NCBI GenBank assembly: GCA_026120035.1
Contig: JALRME010000022.1
Span: forward strand, 372,001-436,000
Length of the DNA: 64,000 nt
DNA from: Coleophoma eucalyptorum
Lineage: Eukaryota > Ascomycota > Leotiomycetes > Helotiales > Dermateaceae
Reading direction: 5' to 3'
This document shows, piece by piece, positions 31,158-41,938 of this stretch (position 1 is the first letter of the stretch; each line of letters starts with the position of its first letter). Under the pieces are notes generated by a model. That model saw only the letters and a program-made list of their open reading frames with translations. It was not told the DNA's origin and made no database searches. A program made the position numbers and the translations under genes.

Positions 31158-33596
31158 ATGGAGTCGTACTCCTATACGCCACTAGACCCCTCTCGCAATC
31201 AGTTCCGTTTGTTGGTTCTCAAGTATAATTTGAAGGCAAGCGACGGTATTATCGGCCCGGAACCTCTCTCTGGGAGCCTAAAATGCTACAGTATTCCCGC
31301 TGCTGGACTCTCTACTAGCTCGCGTGCCTTCCGAGGTCTAAGGCTCCCGGGCTACCAGGCATTGTCTTATGTCTGGGGTGATGCAACTCCGACAAAGGAG
31401 ATCATCATAGATGGCAAACGGCTTCTCATTGCAGCCAACCTCTACGATGCGCTGACACATTTCAGACTGTACAACTATTCGGAGGTAAAGGTCTGGGCCG
31501 ATGCAATATGCATAAACCAAGATGATCTCTCAGAAAAGTCCTCTCAGATCCTTCTGATGCGTCAGATCTATAGCCTTGCTTCTGATGTGAGCATCTGGTT
31601 GGGACATAGTACTAAGGACAGTAAGAAAGTCATTAGCTTTGTCAATATACTCACATGGGGCGGGGATCCTGAGGATGAGAGTGAAAGTGAAGATGATTCT
31701 CGAATCACGCATGTCATCAACTCCGTGGGCACAACTCTGCTCCTTCGGCCAGTCGGAAAGCTACAGCAAGGTGTAATGGTCCTTGATCAAGTTGTCAGTC
31801 TCTTTGAAGAGATGATAGATATTGCAATGGGTGAGGATTCAGGAGGTCTTGTCACAGATGAAGAGGGATCCTTTTCACTTGAGCAAGAAGCCATTCTCGA
31901 ATTAATCAACTGGAAGCCAAAGCCCGCGCGGCTAAAAAAGGTCCAAGGCTACGATTTTCATGAGATAGCTGGGTTGATAAGTAAGCTTCTCATAGATGGG
32001 CCAGAGTGGTTTGAACGAATCTGGGTTGTCTAAGAAGCCGGCACTGCGCTCGGTATAAGAATTCGACATGGGAAATACGATCTGAGTTGGGCAGACTTTC
32101 TTTGTGCCGTTCACTACCTCCATTATTCGTGCAATATTTATATTCCAAATATCCGCAAGATTACTGCCATCGAGATCATTCGGCTTGCATGGGGGAATCA
32201 CAAACGTCAAGCGTTGAGAGACCTCATTGTTGAATGCCGCCACCGTTGCTCCTCTGACCCTCGAGATAAGATCTATGCCTTGCAGGGTTTAATGGGCGAT
32301 CCTTTGACGCCATATCTTGAGCCCGATTATCACAAGCCGGTCACCGAGGTATATTCCAATGCGGCCCTTCACATTATTACACAAGATTCATCTTTAAACC
32401 ACATATGTGGCCAGCAGGCTGAAAACCGCCGGGAGGGGCTACCATCTTGGGTACCAGACTATGAGTTGGACCGTAGTCTCTGTGCAGCCTCATTAGTTCC
32501 ATTGCTGGGACGAAATACAGTTTTCAATGCAGCAGGACAGAGTTACCAACAACGGTATGCATTCAAGGACCCCGTTAGTCTGAGTGGACACTGGTCTATT
32601 TTACCCACTCAAGGCATCTGTCTCGATGACATTGCCCGCACCTCTGTCTCCCCTAATACTGGAGATAAGCAAGAACCTGGGAAAGCCGAGAAGGATTGGC
32701 TGGCACTTCTTACCAATGCTCCAGAAATATCTCAAGATCTACCATCATCTACACGCAACTTCCTGGAGCATATTTCACAGGTTGTGGGAATTTATAGTGA
32801 CTTCCTGATCTCCGGTTACGAAGCAGTCGTGTTTAAGAAGCTAAACAGCATGTCTTTGTCGGAAGCAAGTCTGCTTAATCCCGATCTTCACGAGACTAAT
32901 GTTCAAGAGGAAGGTGTTAGCATGCCGATATTGCACGAAGCAAAAGGGACAGACTCAGTGTTGAGTGCATATATTGCTACTCTACTTTCCGGCCGCGTTT
33001 CCTCTAAGGAACGACTTGATCCAGAAAAGCACTACTCGAAGATTTTCTACCCATTACCGCCACTACCAAAACGACCCCAAATCGAAAGTCCTCCATCTTC
33101 CAGCTCACGTATAGCAAAGCTTAAATCCTTCTCTGTATCGTCGTTGAATCTATCAAGGTCAAATTCCGATCTACCCAACGAGTCAACTCTATCTACCCCT
33201 ACAAATGATCAGACCGTCTCGAATCAAAAACCAAATTCGAGCTTTGCATCGCTCGAGTCAAGTCCATTTATTAAACAAATTGCACGCATGTTTTCGGCAG
33301 GTATCACGCGCCGAAATCTAATGGTAACACGGACAGGAATGATAGGTTCCTCTCCCCAATATGCTAAGCCCGGGGATAAGGTCTGTATTCTGTGGGGTTG
33401 CGATGTGCCTGTTGTTTTGCGGCCAACGACGGATCCTTTCGTGGATGATGGTACAACACCAAGCCTTTCAGGCTCTAACAATCAAGCGACTTATGAATTC
33501 ATTGGAGAATGCTATTTGCATGGCTATATGGATGGTGAGGCTCTCTCGGGCGTTGCCGATGGCCGTTTTGAGGTGCAGGAATTCATGTTAAGATAA
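31158..33596 (+). pseudogene. HET-domain gene interrupted by a single in-frame TAA
   Basis: One frame of 813 codons from ATG 31158 to TAA 33594-33596 is open except for a TAA at 32031-32033. Before it: LSYVWGDATPTKEI, WADAICINQDDLSEKSSQ and RQIYSLASDVSIWLG, the standard HET (heterokaryon incompatibility) elements, ending FERIWVV. After the stop the frame continues EAGTALGIRI, DPRDKIYALQGLMGD and the usual C-terminal GDKVCILWGCDVPVVLRP and FIGECYLHGYMDGE. The family has Gln at the stop (RIWVVQE; the intact paralogue near 62.9 kb reads NRVWVVQE). One C-to-T change (CAA to TAA) therefore explains the break. It may be a null allele segregating in the species, a young pseudogene or a sequencing error. 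As read, only the first 291 residues would be made. Confidence 0.82.
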
Positions 33597-34609
33597 AGAG
33601 AGGAACGCGGAAGTGAAGGCTAGGCCTTCATTTACACATGCCAGAATGAAGTCTGCAGGACATGATCTGTCTCATCGAATATCCGGAAATATCAGATGGT
33701 ACTGGTATCCTCCAAGTAGCTCAAAGCCCGACCAGTGAGGAAACAAGAGGGAAATGACGAGATGAAGTTCGTATCCCCTTAGATTTGGGACCTTACATGA
33801 CGGGTGTTCTCCATGCGTGGGAATCGAAAGAGTGGAGAGTATAATCGATGTCAATAAAGCAGCCGATAAGGATAGGTGCTATACTACGATCGTAAGGTTG
33901 GATGAAGTTTCCGTGAGGGAAGAAAGTAAGGACTTAATGCAGAAGGCTGAAGCATTTGGGCTCAAGTATCATGAGGAATATATGAACGACGTGATTAATA
34001 AAGCTCAAATCTCATGGCCTTGCTTATCTTTAAGGCCCTTGGGAACACTAAAATGTGGGGTTACGAAAGAAAAATGCTTGCAGGCTATTCTCAGTCATGA
34101 ATGCTATTGAGCCTTCTCTGAATATAGACTAGATTTATAATACTACATGAAAATTTGTGAGTAAACTCAAGAATTTCAGTAGAAATAGTTAAAGTCCATC
34201 TCATGTTTGTATCGCAAAAAGTGCTGAGTGCAATACTCAAAAGCTGCAAAGTGAGTTTTTACTTCAGGTGTATATGAATATCATTCTGATTTAATCTATA
34301 GAACTGCGACTTTATAAGAGGTCCCTGAAAAATCCCTAGTAAGATGAGCTGAATACAGGAAACATGGAGTTTGTGATTACCTCGTATTCTACATTCCAAG
34401 CTAAGGACTGCGCTCTGTATCATTGATACTTTGGCATACAGAGGTAATGGCCGGGCTCAAGCTCTGTTCTGACGGGCAGACTGAACCATCTATACCGTGA
34501 TCAAAATATAGATTTGAGATATTTCAATTGTTATGTCTCGGGTGTGTCGTACTGTAGACGAAGACTGTTGTATATTTGGTGCTGGAGGCTGAAGAAGCCA
34601 ATTCAGATC
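33597..34609. other. Intergenic, 1 kb
   Basis: Between the HET pseudogene and the 3' end of the YJU2 gene. A 97-codon plus-strand frame at 33817-34110 has no resemblance to a known family and is not annotated. Confidence 0.45.
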
Positions 34610-35416
34610 TCAAATAAGAGATGGCTTCTTCTTGATCCCCAAAGCGGCGGCATGGTCCTTCTTCTTCTTAACCACGCGCTTGAAGCTTGGAGGCGGCATT
34701 TCCAAAGCAGCTTCTTTTGTGATTGTTGGTGCGGTCGTGGCATTGTATTCATCATCCTCGATGATTTCCCCAAGATCCTCCTGTGCCCGCATGAATGCCC
34801 TCCTAGCTGCCTCCTCGTCCTCTCTCTCCTGTCGTTCTCGCTCTTCATTTATACTTTCTCTCACAACCGTAACATCTGTTCCATCTTTATTAATTCTTTC
34901 GTTCCTTGCATTTTTCATCTGAATTTCGTCCAACGCATCCGCCACTTGCATCTCTCGTTTTGCATCCAAGGTCTTTGTCTCAAGTTCTTGCATAGCATTC
35001 TTCTCCTCCTCCTCACGTTCCAGTCTGTCCAAGCGCTCCTCATCGCTCTCTTGAACACCAGCACCATTCATACGCCACGGTTCAGTATTTCTCTTCGCGC
35101 CTCGTTCGCAGGTATAATCCATGTTCTTCGGGTCTGTTTTGAACGTGATCTCACCAGAACATCTTGTGCACCGGATGTAGAATCGATAGATTGGAATGGC
35201 GTAGTATTTCTCTTCAGTGGTTTCCTTCCGAGCGTTGAACTTTCGTCCTTTGTAGATGTATTCTCCGCAGGCTGTGCATTTCATAGGAAATGGTGCCATC
35301 AATCGAACAGTCTGTACCTTTGGTCCTGCATTCTTGGGTCCCCGAACTCGACGTTCAAGCTTTGATGGATCAAAGTCCGGGGGGTAGTACTTCTGGAGGA
35401 CCTTTCTCTCAGACAT
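34610..35416 (-). CDS. YJU2: YJU2/CWC16-family pre-mRNA splicing factor
   Basis: Intronless, 268 aa. The N-terminus MSERKVLQKYYPPDFDPSKL is the hallmark of the Yju2/CCDC94 branch. Zinc-binding Cys pairs are present in MKCTACGEYIYKGRKFNARKE and in RFYIRCTRCSGEITFKTDP, followed by DYTCERGAKRNTEPW. The second half is an acidic/basic coiled coil, and a lysine-rich tail (VKKKKDH...GIKKKP) could serve nuclear entry. The yeast protein promotes the first step of splicing by docking the branch helix in the spliceosome. The family's other branch (Saf4/CCDC130) starts differently. It diverges from the CDC16 gene. Confidence 0.93.
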   Translation of the reverse strand: MSERKVLQKYYPPDFDPSKLERRVRGPKNAGPKVQTVRLMAPFPMKCTACGEYIYKGRKFNARKETTEEKYYAIPIYRFYIRCTRCSGEITFKTDPKNMDYTCERGAKRNTEPWRMNGAGVQESDEERLDRLEREEEEKNAMQELETKTLDAKREMQVADALDEIQMKNARNERINKDGTDVTVVRESINEERERQEREDEEAARRAFMRAQEDLGEIIEDDEYNATTAPTITKEAALEMPPPSFKRVVKKKKDHAAALGIKKKPSLI

Positions 35417-35856
35417 TGTTGAAGATCGTTCTACGAAGTTGTCGTGCCTGGAGCTGTCGTTCGGGTATTGTCAATCCTGCCAAGAGAGGACGTTCGAGAC
35501 TGCGTTGAAAAGGAGGTCGCAGAATAAAATTCCGCCCGGTACTGGTTCTTGTGTATATCCTCGTAGCGTTCCTGAGGCCGAGATATGGCGGCGTCGTGAT
35601 CAAGGCGCTTTCGAGGTTGAGATGTATGAGTAGTGGCGGCTAAGTTTGCGAAATGATACCGAAGTCATGGGAACGAGGGGCGTATGTAAGCAATGCCACG
35701 GCTGAAAAGTAGCCTTGCCTGTCGCGTTCGCTCAAGTTTACCAACGCGACTGCTCAATCATGATATTGCCTATAAGATCATGCACGACCAATCGTTAGCA
35801 ATTCTAGTGAGCTGACCGTCTTTAATACTGTATTTCCAGTCAAAAATCCGAATGTT
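35417..35856. promoter_or_regulatory. Divergent promoter YJU2 / CDC16
   Basis: 440 bp between divergent start codons of two housekeeping genes. A TTTCCAG just upstream of the CDC16 start (about 35840) could be the acceptor of an intron in its 5' leader; this is not proven. Confidence 0.45.
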
Positions 35857-37777
35857 ATGACGAATATGGAGTCATTCTTGCGAAATTGGCGGCAAGATGC
35901 CTTAAACAAGCATCAGTACGATTCTGCCATCTTCATCGGCGATAAGTTGTTAGCTTTGACCAGTACGTAGGCAGTCTCAACTTTCCAAATCCTGTTTATT
36001 ATAATCCTGTGCTCATACCCCAGTAGACAACGACAAAGACGCATTCTGGCTGGCTCAAGTCCACTTCTCCACCGGAAATTATACTCGAGCGCAAAGCTTC
36101 CTCTCCAAACAAGACCTTGTTGCTCGAAACCCCTCATGTCGATATCTTGCTGGTCACTGCCTCATCAAGCAAGGAAGATTCGATGAAGCGTTGGCGCTGC
36201 TTGGTGAAAAGAATCCTACACATCTGATATCAAGCTCCAGTAACAGTCGGCGGAAGCTCCAGCACGGTCGTAATGGATCTATACAGCATGGGAAGGGCAT
36301 GAGGCATGAGAGAAGGGACCAGGCCGAGCAAGATAATGCGTCTAATATAAAATTCGAGGCTGCGATGTGCTTCTTGCGAGGTCTTTGTTACGCAAAACAG
36401 AATGCTTTCGACCGGGCCAAAGACTGCTACAAGGATGCTGTCAGAATTGATGTCCAGTGCTTCGAGGCATTCGAGCAATTAATGAAAAATTGCTTGATGT
36501 CCCCGGATGAAGAATGGCAATTTTTGGATTCTCTAGATTTCGACGCAATATCCATTGCGGACGATACATCCTCGTCACAAGAGGCTGCAGAATTCACGAA
36601 GATGCTCTACACAACTCGCCTGTCCAAGTACAAGAACCCTGCAGCATTTACTGTAGCTACAGAAACACTATCGACTCACTATAATCTTTCCACTAACCCC
36701 GATCTTCTCCTTGCTAAGGCAGACCTTCTCTTCACGCAATGCCGCTTCAAGGACTCCTTGGCCATCACTAGCGCAATTCTCCAAGACGACAAATACAATT
36801 TTAGCATCTACCCGGTTCATTTAGCTTGTCTCTACGAGCTGGAAATGAAAAATTCGCTGTTCTTGGTCTCCCATGACCTTGCAGATAATCATCCAGAGGA
36901 ACCTTGTACGTGGCTAGCCGTTGGTGTCTACTATCTGGCGACCAACAAAGTAGCCGAGGCTCGTAGATATTTCAGCAAAGCAAGTATGATGGATCCTCAC
37001 TTTGGGCCAGCTTGGATTGGATTTGCTCACACATTTGCGGCGGAGGGTGAACATGATCAAGCGATATCCGCTTACTCAACCGCTGCGCGACTCTTCATGG
37101 GCACGCATCTGCCACAACTATTTCTTGGGATGCAAAACCATTTTCTCAACAACATGACACTTGCAGATGAGTTTTTGAAGACCGCTTATGGACTATGCCG
37201 GACCGACCCGCTGCTCTTGAACGAGATGGGAATTGTTTTCTACCACCAGGACCGGTTGCAAGATGCTGCAACCATGTTTACTAAAGCACTCGAGATCGCG
37301 GACGACATTGACAGTGATTCCCAGGCCTGGGTCTCTACTCGGGCAAATCTGGGTCATACCTATCGCCGGCTCCAAAATTGGGATTATGCTTTAGCAGAAT
37401 TTGAGGAAGTATTGCGGCAAGGAGGCAAGGACCCAGCGATCTTCTGCGCAAAGGGGCTCGTATTACTGGAGCAGAGAAAGCCCTTTGATGCAGTTCAGAT
37501 GTTCCATGAGGCTCTTGCAATAGCCCCACAGGATGCGATTGCTACCGAGCTGTTGAATCGGGCATTAGACGAGACGGCCAGCTCCGCACCGAATGGATTA
37601 GATGAGTTGGAAGATGACGAAGAATTCGAGCGGGAACTCGCAACCAGAAAGGCAGAAGCCGCTCAGATCGTTGCGGGTCGCAAGCTCAACAAGGGCAAAG
37701 AGAGGCTCCGGCCACGGAGAAGCAGTGGTATTGGCACCGAAGCAGACATGTTGATGGAATTGAGTGAAGACGAGTGA
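35857..37777 (+). CDS. CDC16: Anaphase-promoting complex TPR subunit CDC16/APC6
   Basis: Exons 35857-35962 and 36027-37777 give 618 aa. It starts MESFLRNWRQDALNKHQYDSA (from the second in-frame ATG, 35866) and continues IFIGDKLLALT, then across the intron DKDAFWLAQVHF and YLAGHCLIKQGRFDEAL, as in APC6. At least ten TPR-like helical hairpins follow, including WLAVGVYYLATNKVAEARRY, FGPAWIGFAHTFAAEGEHD, LLLNEMGIVFYHQDRLQDA and TRANLGHTYRRLQNWDYALAE. The acidic and basic C-terminus is low complexity. It is a scaffold subunit of the APC/C ubiquitin ligase. The intron acceptor is a tandem CAGTAG: either AG keeps frame and the two products differ by one residue. Confidence 0.93.
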
Positions 37778-37995
37778 AAAGTATTTTTGGGACCTTGCAT
37801 GGACGGCGCACTTGTGGCATAGATGGCGTTGACGACGCAGATGTCTGGGAAGACCTTCATCTCGGGGTGGTCATGATATGACAGGAAATCATGGTTAATG
37901 AAAATAACATTTTGCGATTCAGATGATATCCCGCCCCCGTGAACGCCGCGTGAGAAGAGAAGACCATTTCGCCATTTGCCAGACCCAATTCAACT

Positions 37996-38511
37996 TTACA
38001 AACTGACCTCAGCGTGCTTTCCTCCATGGATACCATATCGCCATCCCATATAGCCGAGCATTCCAGCTATACTTCCAGCTCCGGTTCGACCGGCCACGCC
38101 CCTCCACCCCAGACTCGACTTGGAATCGGTCAGAGATGACGCCAATCCAACAGCCATCAAAGCATAGGTCCAGTCATCACATTCCACCTGGCCTTTGTTC
38201 TCCAAAAGCCTCCAGCTGCGGTCCGCCCATTCAATCTCCTCCTTCCCCCTCATCTGCAGGGGCAATGCAACGGCCAGAAACCCCGTGCCCACAACGGCCC
38301 CAACGCCCGTTGAGCGCAGAACGGTAGCTGTGAACGTGGATGGGTTTGGCTTCAGCAAGCGCCATTGGCGTAGCAGATACACAGAGCCGCCAATCCCGGT
38401 GCCGACAATCGAACCGGTTTGTGCTCCCCGGGTCAAGACGTGCGTATATAGGATGGCATGAGAGTACGGTTGATCCTCCGCGTAGGCAGAATGCGGCCAG
38501 AAACGTGACAT
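37996..38511 (-). CDS. Small Gly-zipper membrane protein, probably mitochondrial
   Basis: Intronless, 171 aa. It begins MSRFWPHSAYAEDQPYSHA, then has hydrophobic segments rich in GxxxG spacing: TGSIVGTGIGGSVYLL, GVGAVVGTGFLAVALPL, YALMAVGLASSL and GAGSIAGMLGYMGWRYG. This resembles a fungal family of unknown function (DUF1757-like) and, more loosely, the Tim17/22 fold also used by the complex I subunit B14.7. The mitochondrial inner membrane is a guess from that resemblance. It diverges from the acetoacetyl-CoA synthetase gene and is tail to tail with CDC16. Confidence 0.7.
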   Translation of the reverse strand: MSRFWPHSAYAEDQPYSHAILYTHVLTRGAQTGSIVGTGIGGSVYLLRQWRLLKPNPSTFTATVLRSTGVGAVVGTGFLAVALPLQMRGKEEIEWADRSWRLLENKGQVECDDWTYALMAVGLASSLTDSKSSLGWRGVAGRTGAGSIAGMLGYMGWRYGIHGGKHAEVSL

Positions 38512-39322
38512 GTTGCTGGGGGTGAGTATTGCAGGATGAATTGGTGCAATAGGGAGATTGATTAGATAGATTTGGGAGGTTTACGCGCGGTTGTTGGGAA
38601 GGGGTACAATAGATGTCGATGTACTCAGGTCACGGCATGATTTCTTTATGTCTAATGTGGCATGGCATGGAAGGGGCATTATTACGGCCGTCAGAAGGTC
38701 CATACTGGGATGAAAATGTTCCGACGGAGGTTCGAGGACTGAAAGAGGCTTGATGGGGACTGGTAAGCATCGGACCTGATTGGCCCAGCCGGTGTGCTTA
38801 CGGCCGAGCTTGTCCAGCGGAGACAAGGGCAGTACCATCTCCATCATAGGCGAATGCGTGAGATCCAACTCGGGACATCTTGCATTCTAAGCTTTCGGAT
38901 AACTTATACAATGGGTTTCTGTGTCACTTGTGTTTGTATACACTTGGCTTTGCTTCTTCACGACGGGCGCCGCCGCGACCACCACTGCATTGTGCAGTGA
39001 ACTATGCCGCAATGCAGCAGTATCTGACATGACCTCCCCATGTCAGGCCGAGCCCCTGCAATTGATTGATCGTAACTCCGCCGGAAGCACGCCGAATAAC
39101 CGACAACCTTCGCGATGGCCTCCACCCCCGCCCCCGCATTGTGTTTTGTAGCCGCCGCATCAGGGCACTTGGCTGCTTCACTCAGTCTTCCAATTCCCAG
39201 TATCTGTTAAGAATCTGGCAGTGATTGTTTACTATTGCCGATGATCTTGGCCTATCCTTGTATCTTGACCTTCCGACCACCCTTTCTCACCACGCGCATT
39301 ACAGTCCTCTAAGTAGTGAATC
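38512..39322. promoter_or_regulatory. Divergent promoter region, membrane protein / AACS
   Basis: 811 bp without a recognisable gene between divergent starts. A pyrimidine-rich stretch (about 39220-39300) precedes the AACS start. Confidence 0.45.
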
Positions 39323-41699
39323 ATGGATTCTCTCCAAGTACCGAGGAAGCTCTGGGAACATCCGGATCCCAACAGCACGGAAATGTACAGGCTGATGCAA
39401 GAAATCAACCAGAAGCACCATCTGAACTTGAAAGTATGTCAGCGAGCTGCAAAGTGAACGAAGATCCCTCCCTAACTTAGTCAGACTTTCTGGGAGTTGT
39501 ACCAATATTCCATAAGCCAACGAGCGCAATTCTGGGACCAATGTTTCCCCTTCCTCAATCTTATCTATAGCGGATCCTATCAGAAAGTGGTTGATGAATC
39601 GGCCCGCATTGACTCAATCCCCAAGTGGTTTGACGGCGTCCACGTGAACTATGCTGAAAACCTTCTTTACTCGAGGCCAGCGGGCGCGCCAACCTCGCAC
39701 AGAGGGACGGTTGGGAAAGAAGATGGCAAGGTCGCCGTGACGGAAGTCCGTGAAGGGGCTACTGAGATCCGGCATGTCACTTGGGGTCAGTTGCGGAAAG
39801 AGGTCGCAATTCTTGCCAGTGCTATGAGAGCCCATGGTGTTCAGAAAGGCGATCGGGTGGTGGTGGTCGCTAGTAACTCGGTTGATACTCTGAAAGTCCT
39901 TCTGGCTGTTACAAGTATCGGTGGGTTGTTCAGCAGCAGTTCGACAGATATGGGCGTACAAGGCATTCTGCAAAGAACGCTTCAGGTGACTCCCAAGGTA
40001 CGATTTAGCTTTATGCCTCATATTCCTTTCTTTTTGCGGGACTAATCCTTAACATAGTATATCTTCATGGATGACATTGCTGTGTACAATGGCAAGACAG
40101 TGGATTTACGACCAAAAATGACGGAGATTGTCAAGGGCATGAATGGATGTGAAAATTTCATTGGGATGGTCTCGATGCCACGGTTCGCTGAAGCCAAAGA
40201 CATCAGCAACGTGCCGAGCACCAAAACGCTGGCACAATACTCGTCCAAAGCAACATCCAGTGAACTTTCTTTTGAGAAAACACCATTTCGACACCCATTT
40301 CTAATCGCGTACTCGTCCGGCACGACTGGTATTCCAAAATGCATTGTCCATTCAGTCGGAGGCGCACTAGTATCCTCTGTCAAGGAGATGAAACTACACC
40401 GAGAGTTGACGCCTGAGAGCGTTACTTTGCAATACACGACCACAGGATGGATCATGTATTTCTCCTCTGTCATGGCATTGCAACCAGGCTGCAGAGTAAT
40501 CTTGTACGATGGAAGTCCTTTCCAACCAGATCTCACCACTTTCGTAAGACTTCTTGGCGACCAAAAAGTCACCAAGTTTGGTACAAGCCCGAGATGGTTT
40601 CATGAGATGCAGAAGAATGGGATAAAGCCAAGAGAAGTCACGGATCTTTCGAACCTGAAGGCGGTTGGCTCGACTGGAATGGTCCTCTCAGACCAGCAGT
40701 TTGAGTGGTTCTATGATGTTGGGTTTCCGAAGCATGTCCATCTTTCGAATATTTCAGGCGGCACTGATCTGGTAAGTTCTCGTCTTGTGCTTTCGCAAAA
40801 AATCATCTACTGATACTATGCAGGCGGGCTGTTTTGCCCAGGTAATTAATGCCCCCTTCATAGTCAAAACAACCGAGACACAGAGAGCTGACACGCAACT
40901 AGGAAAACCCGCTCACTCCCGTATACGTTGGAGGCTGCCAAGGACCAAGTCTGGGAACACCCTTAGCCGTCTACGACTCCTTACTAGAAGGCGGGAAAGG
41001 AGTGAAAGGAATCGAAGTCGAGCATGGCATAGCCGGCGAGCTCGTCGCCCCAGCTGCATTCCCCAATGTACCCGTCCAGCTATGGAACGACACAGACGGA
41101 TCAAAGTTCTTTGCCGCGTATTTCGAGAAGTACGACGGCGTATGGACGCACGGCGATTTCGTCATGATCCACCCGGTCACGAAAAACGTCCTCTTCCTTG
41201 GGCGAGCCGACGGAGTCTTGAACCCCTCGGGCGTGCGCTTCGGATCCGCAGAGATCTACGCAGTGCTCGAGAATGAGTTCCCGATGCTGGCGGACTCGAT
41301 CTGTGTAGGGCAGCGGCGTCCGCAGGACAACGATGAGTCGGTTATGCTATTCTGCTTGATGAAGCCCGGCGAGAAGTTCACGGCCAAGCTGGTGAGTGAC
41401 ATCAAGACTGCGATCCGGAAGCAGCTCAGTGCGAGGCATGTTCCGAAGTATGTCTTCGAGACACCAGATATACCTGTGAGTATTGGAAAGCCAGCCGCAT
41501 TTTTGGCAATGCTTGGAGTGGAATTGCTGACGTGCCATAGACGACGGTAAATCTGAAGAAGGTTGAATTGCCCGTAAAGCAGATCGTGTCGGGCAAGATC
41601 ATTAAGCCGAGCGGAACATTGTTGAACCCGCAATCATTGGAATATTATTACCAGTTCGCCAAGGTTGAGGAAATTCTAACCCCCAAGAGTAAACTATAG
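39323..41699 (+). CDS. Acetoacetyl-CoA synthetase with C-terminal SKL
   Basis: Exons 39323-39433, 39485-39997, 40058-40771, 40824-40841, 40903-41475 and 41541-41699 give 695 aa, the normal length. Exon 4 is only 18 nt (AGCFAQ) and is needed to join SGGTDL to ENPLTPVYVGGCQGPS. Adenylation-enzyme motifs: IAYSSGTTGIPKCIVHS (P-loop), TTGWIMY, GGTD, WTHGDFVMIHP, and a C-terminal SGKIIKPSG with the acceptor Lys in the usual region. It activates acetoacetate to acetoacetyl-CoA (ATP to AMP), linking leucine and ketone-body breakdown to sterol or lipid synthesis. The protein ends PKSKL, a canonical PTS1, which predicts import into peroxisomes; the animal enzyme is cytosolic. Confidence 0.92.
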
Positions 41700-41938
41700 A
41701 TATTTGGTGGCAAGGGTTCATTCCCTTACTAGAACAGGTGAGAGGAGAGACGGCAGGTGTATTCAGAATCTTATGCATCTACCATATTTTCGTGTTGGAC
41801 ACATATTGCCATATTAGAGATTGATTTCTTGACAACATGCGCAAAAGAACATGGATTCCTATAGACTCTCTAATAATGCCAGTTCTAAAGTGAAGAATGG
41901 ACGGAGTACAGTGATTTTTGGCTGGCTCGATAATTATA

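Noticed and set aside
32021..32045. Intron that could remove the in-frame TAA of the HET gene
   Set aside because: The only local GT...AG pair around the stop is about 10 nt, too short to splice, and the flanking residues are continuous in the family.
33817..34110. 97-codon frame downstream of the HET pseudogene
   Set aside because: No recognisable domain, no clear start context; too short to support.
34514..35365. 283-codon hydrophobic plus-strand frame
   Set aside because: It is antisense to the well-supported YJU2 gene; the apparent Ser/Phe/Leu richness mirrors the Glu/Lys-rich coiled coil on the other strand.
38581..38868. 95-codon minus-strand frame in the CDC16-AACS interval
   Set aside because: No family resemblance and it lies in the divergent promoter region of two supported genes.
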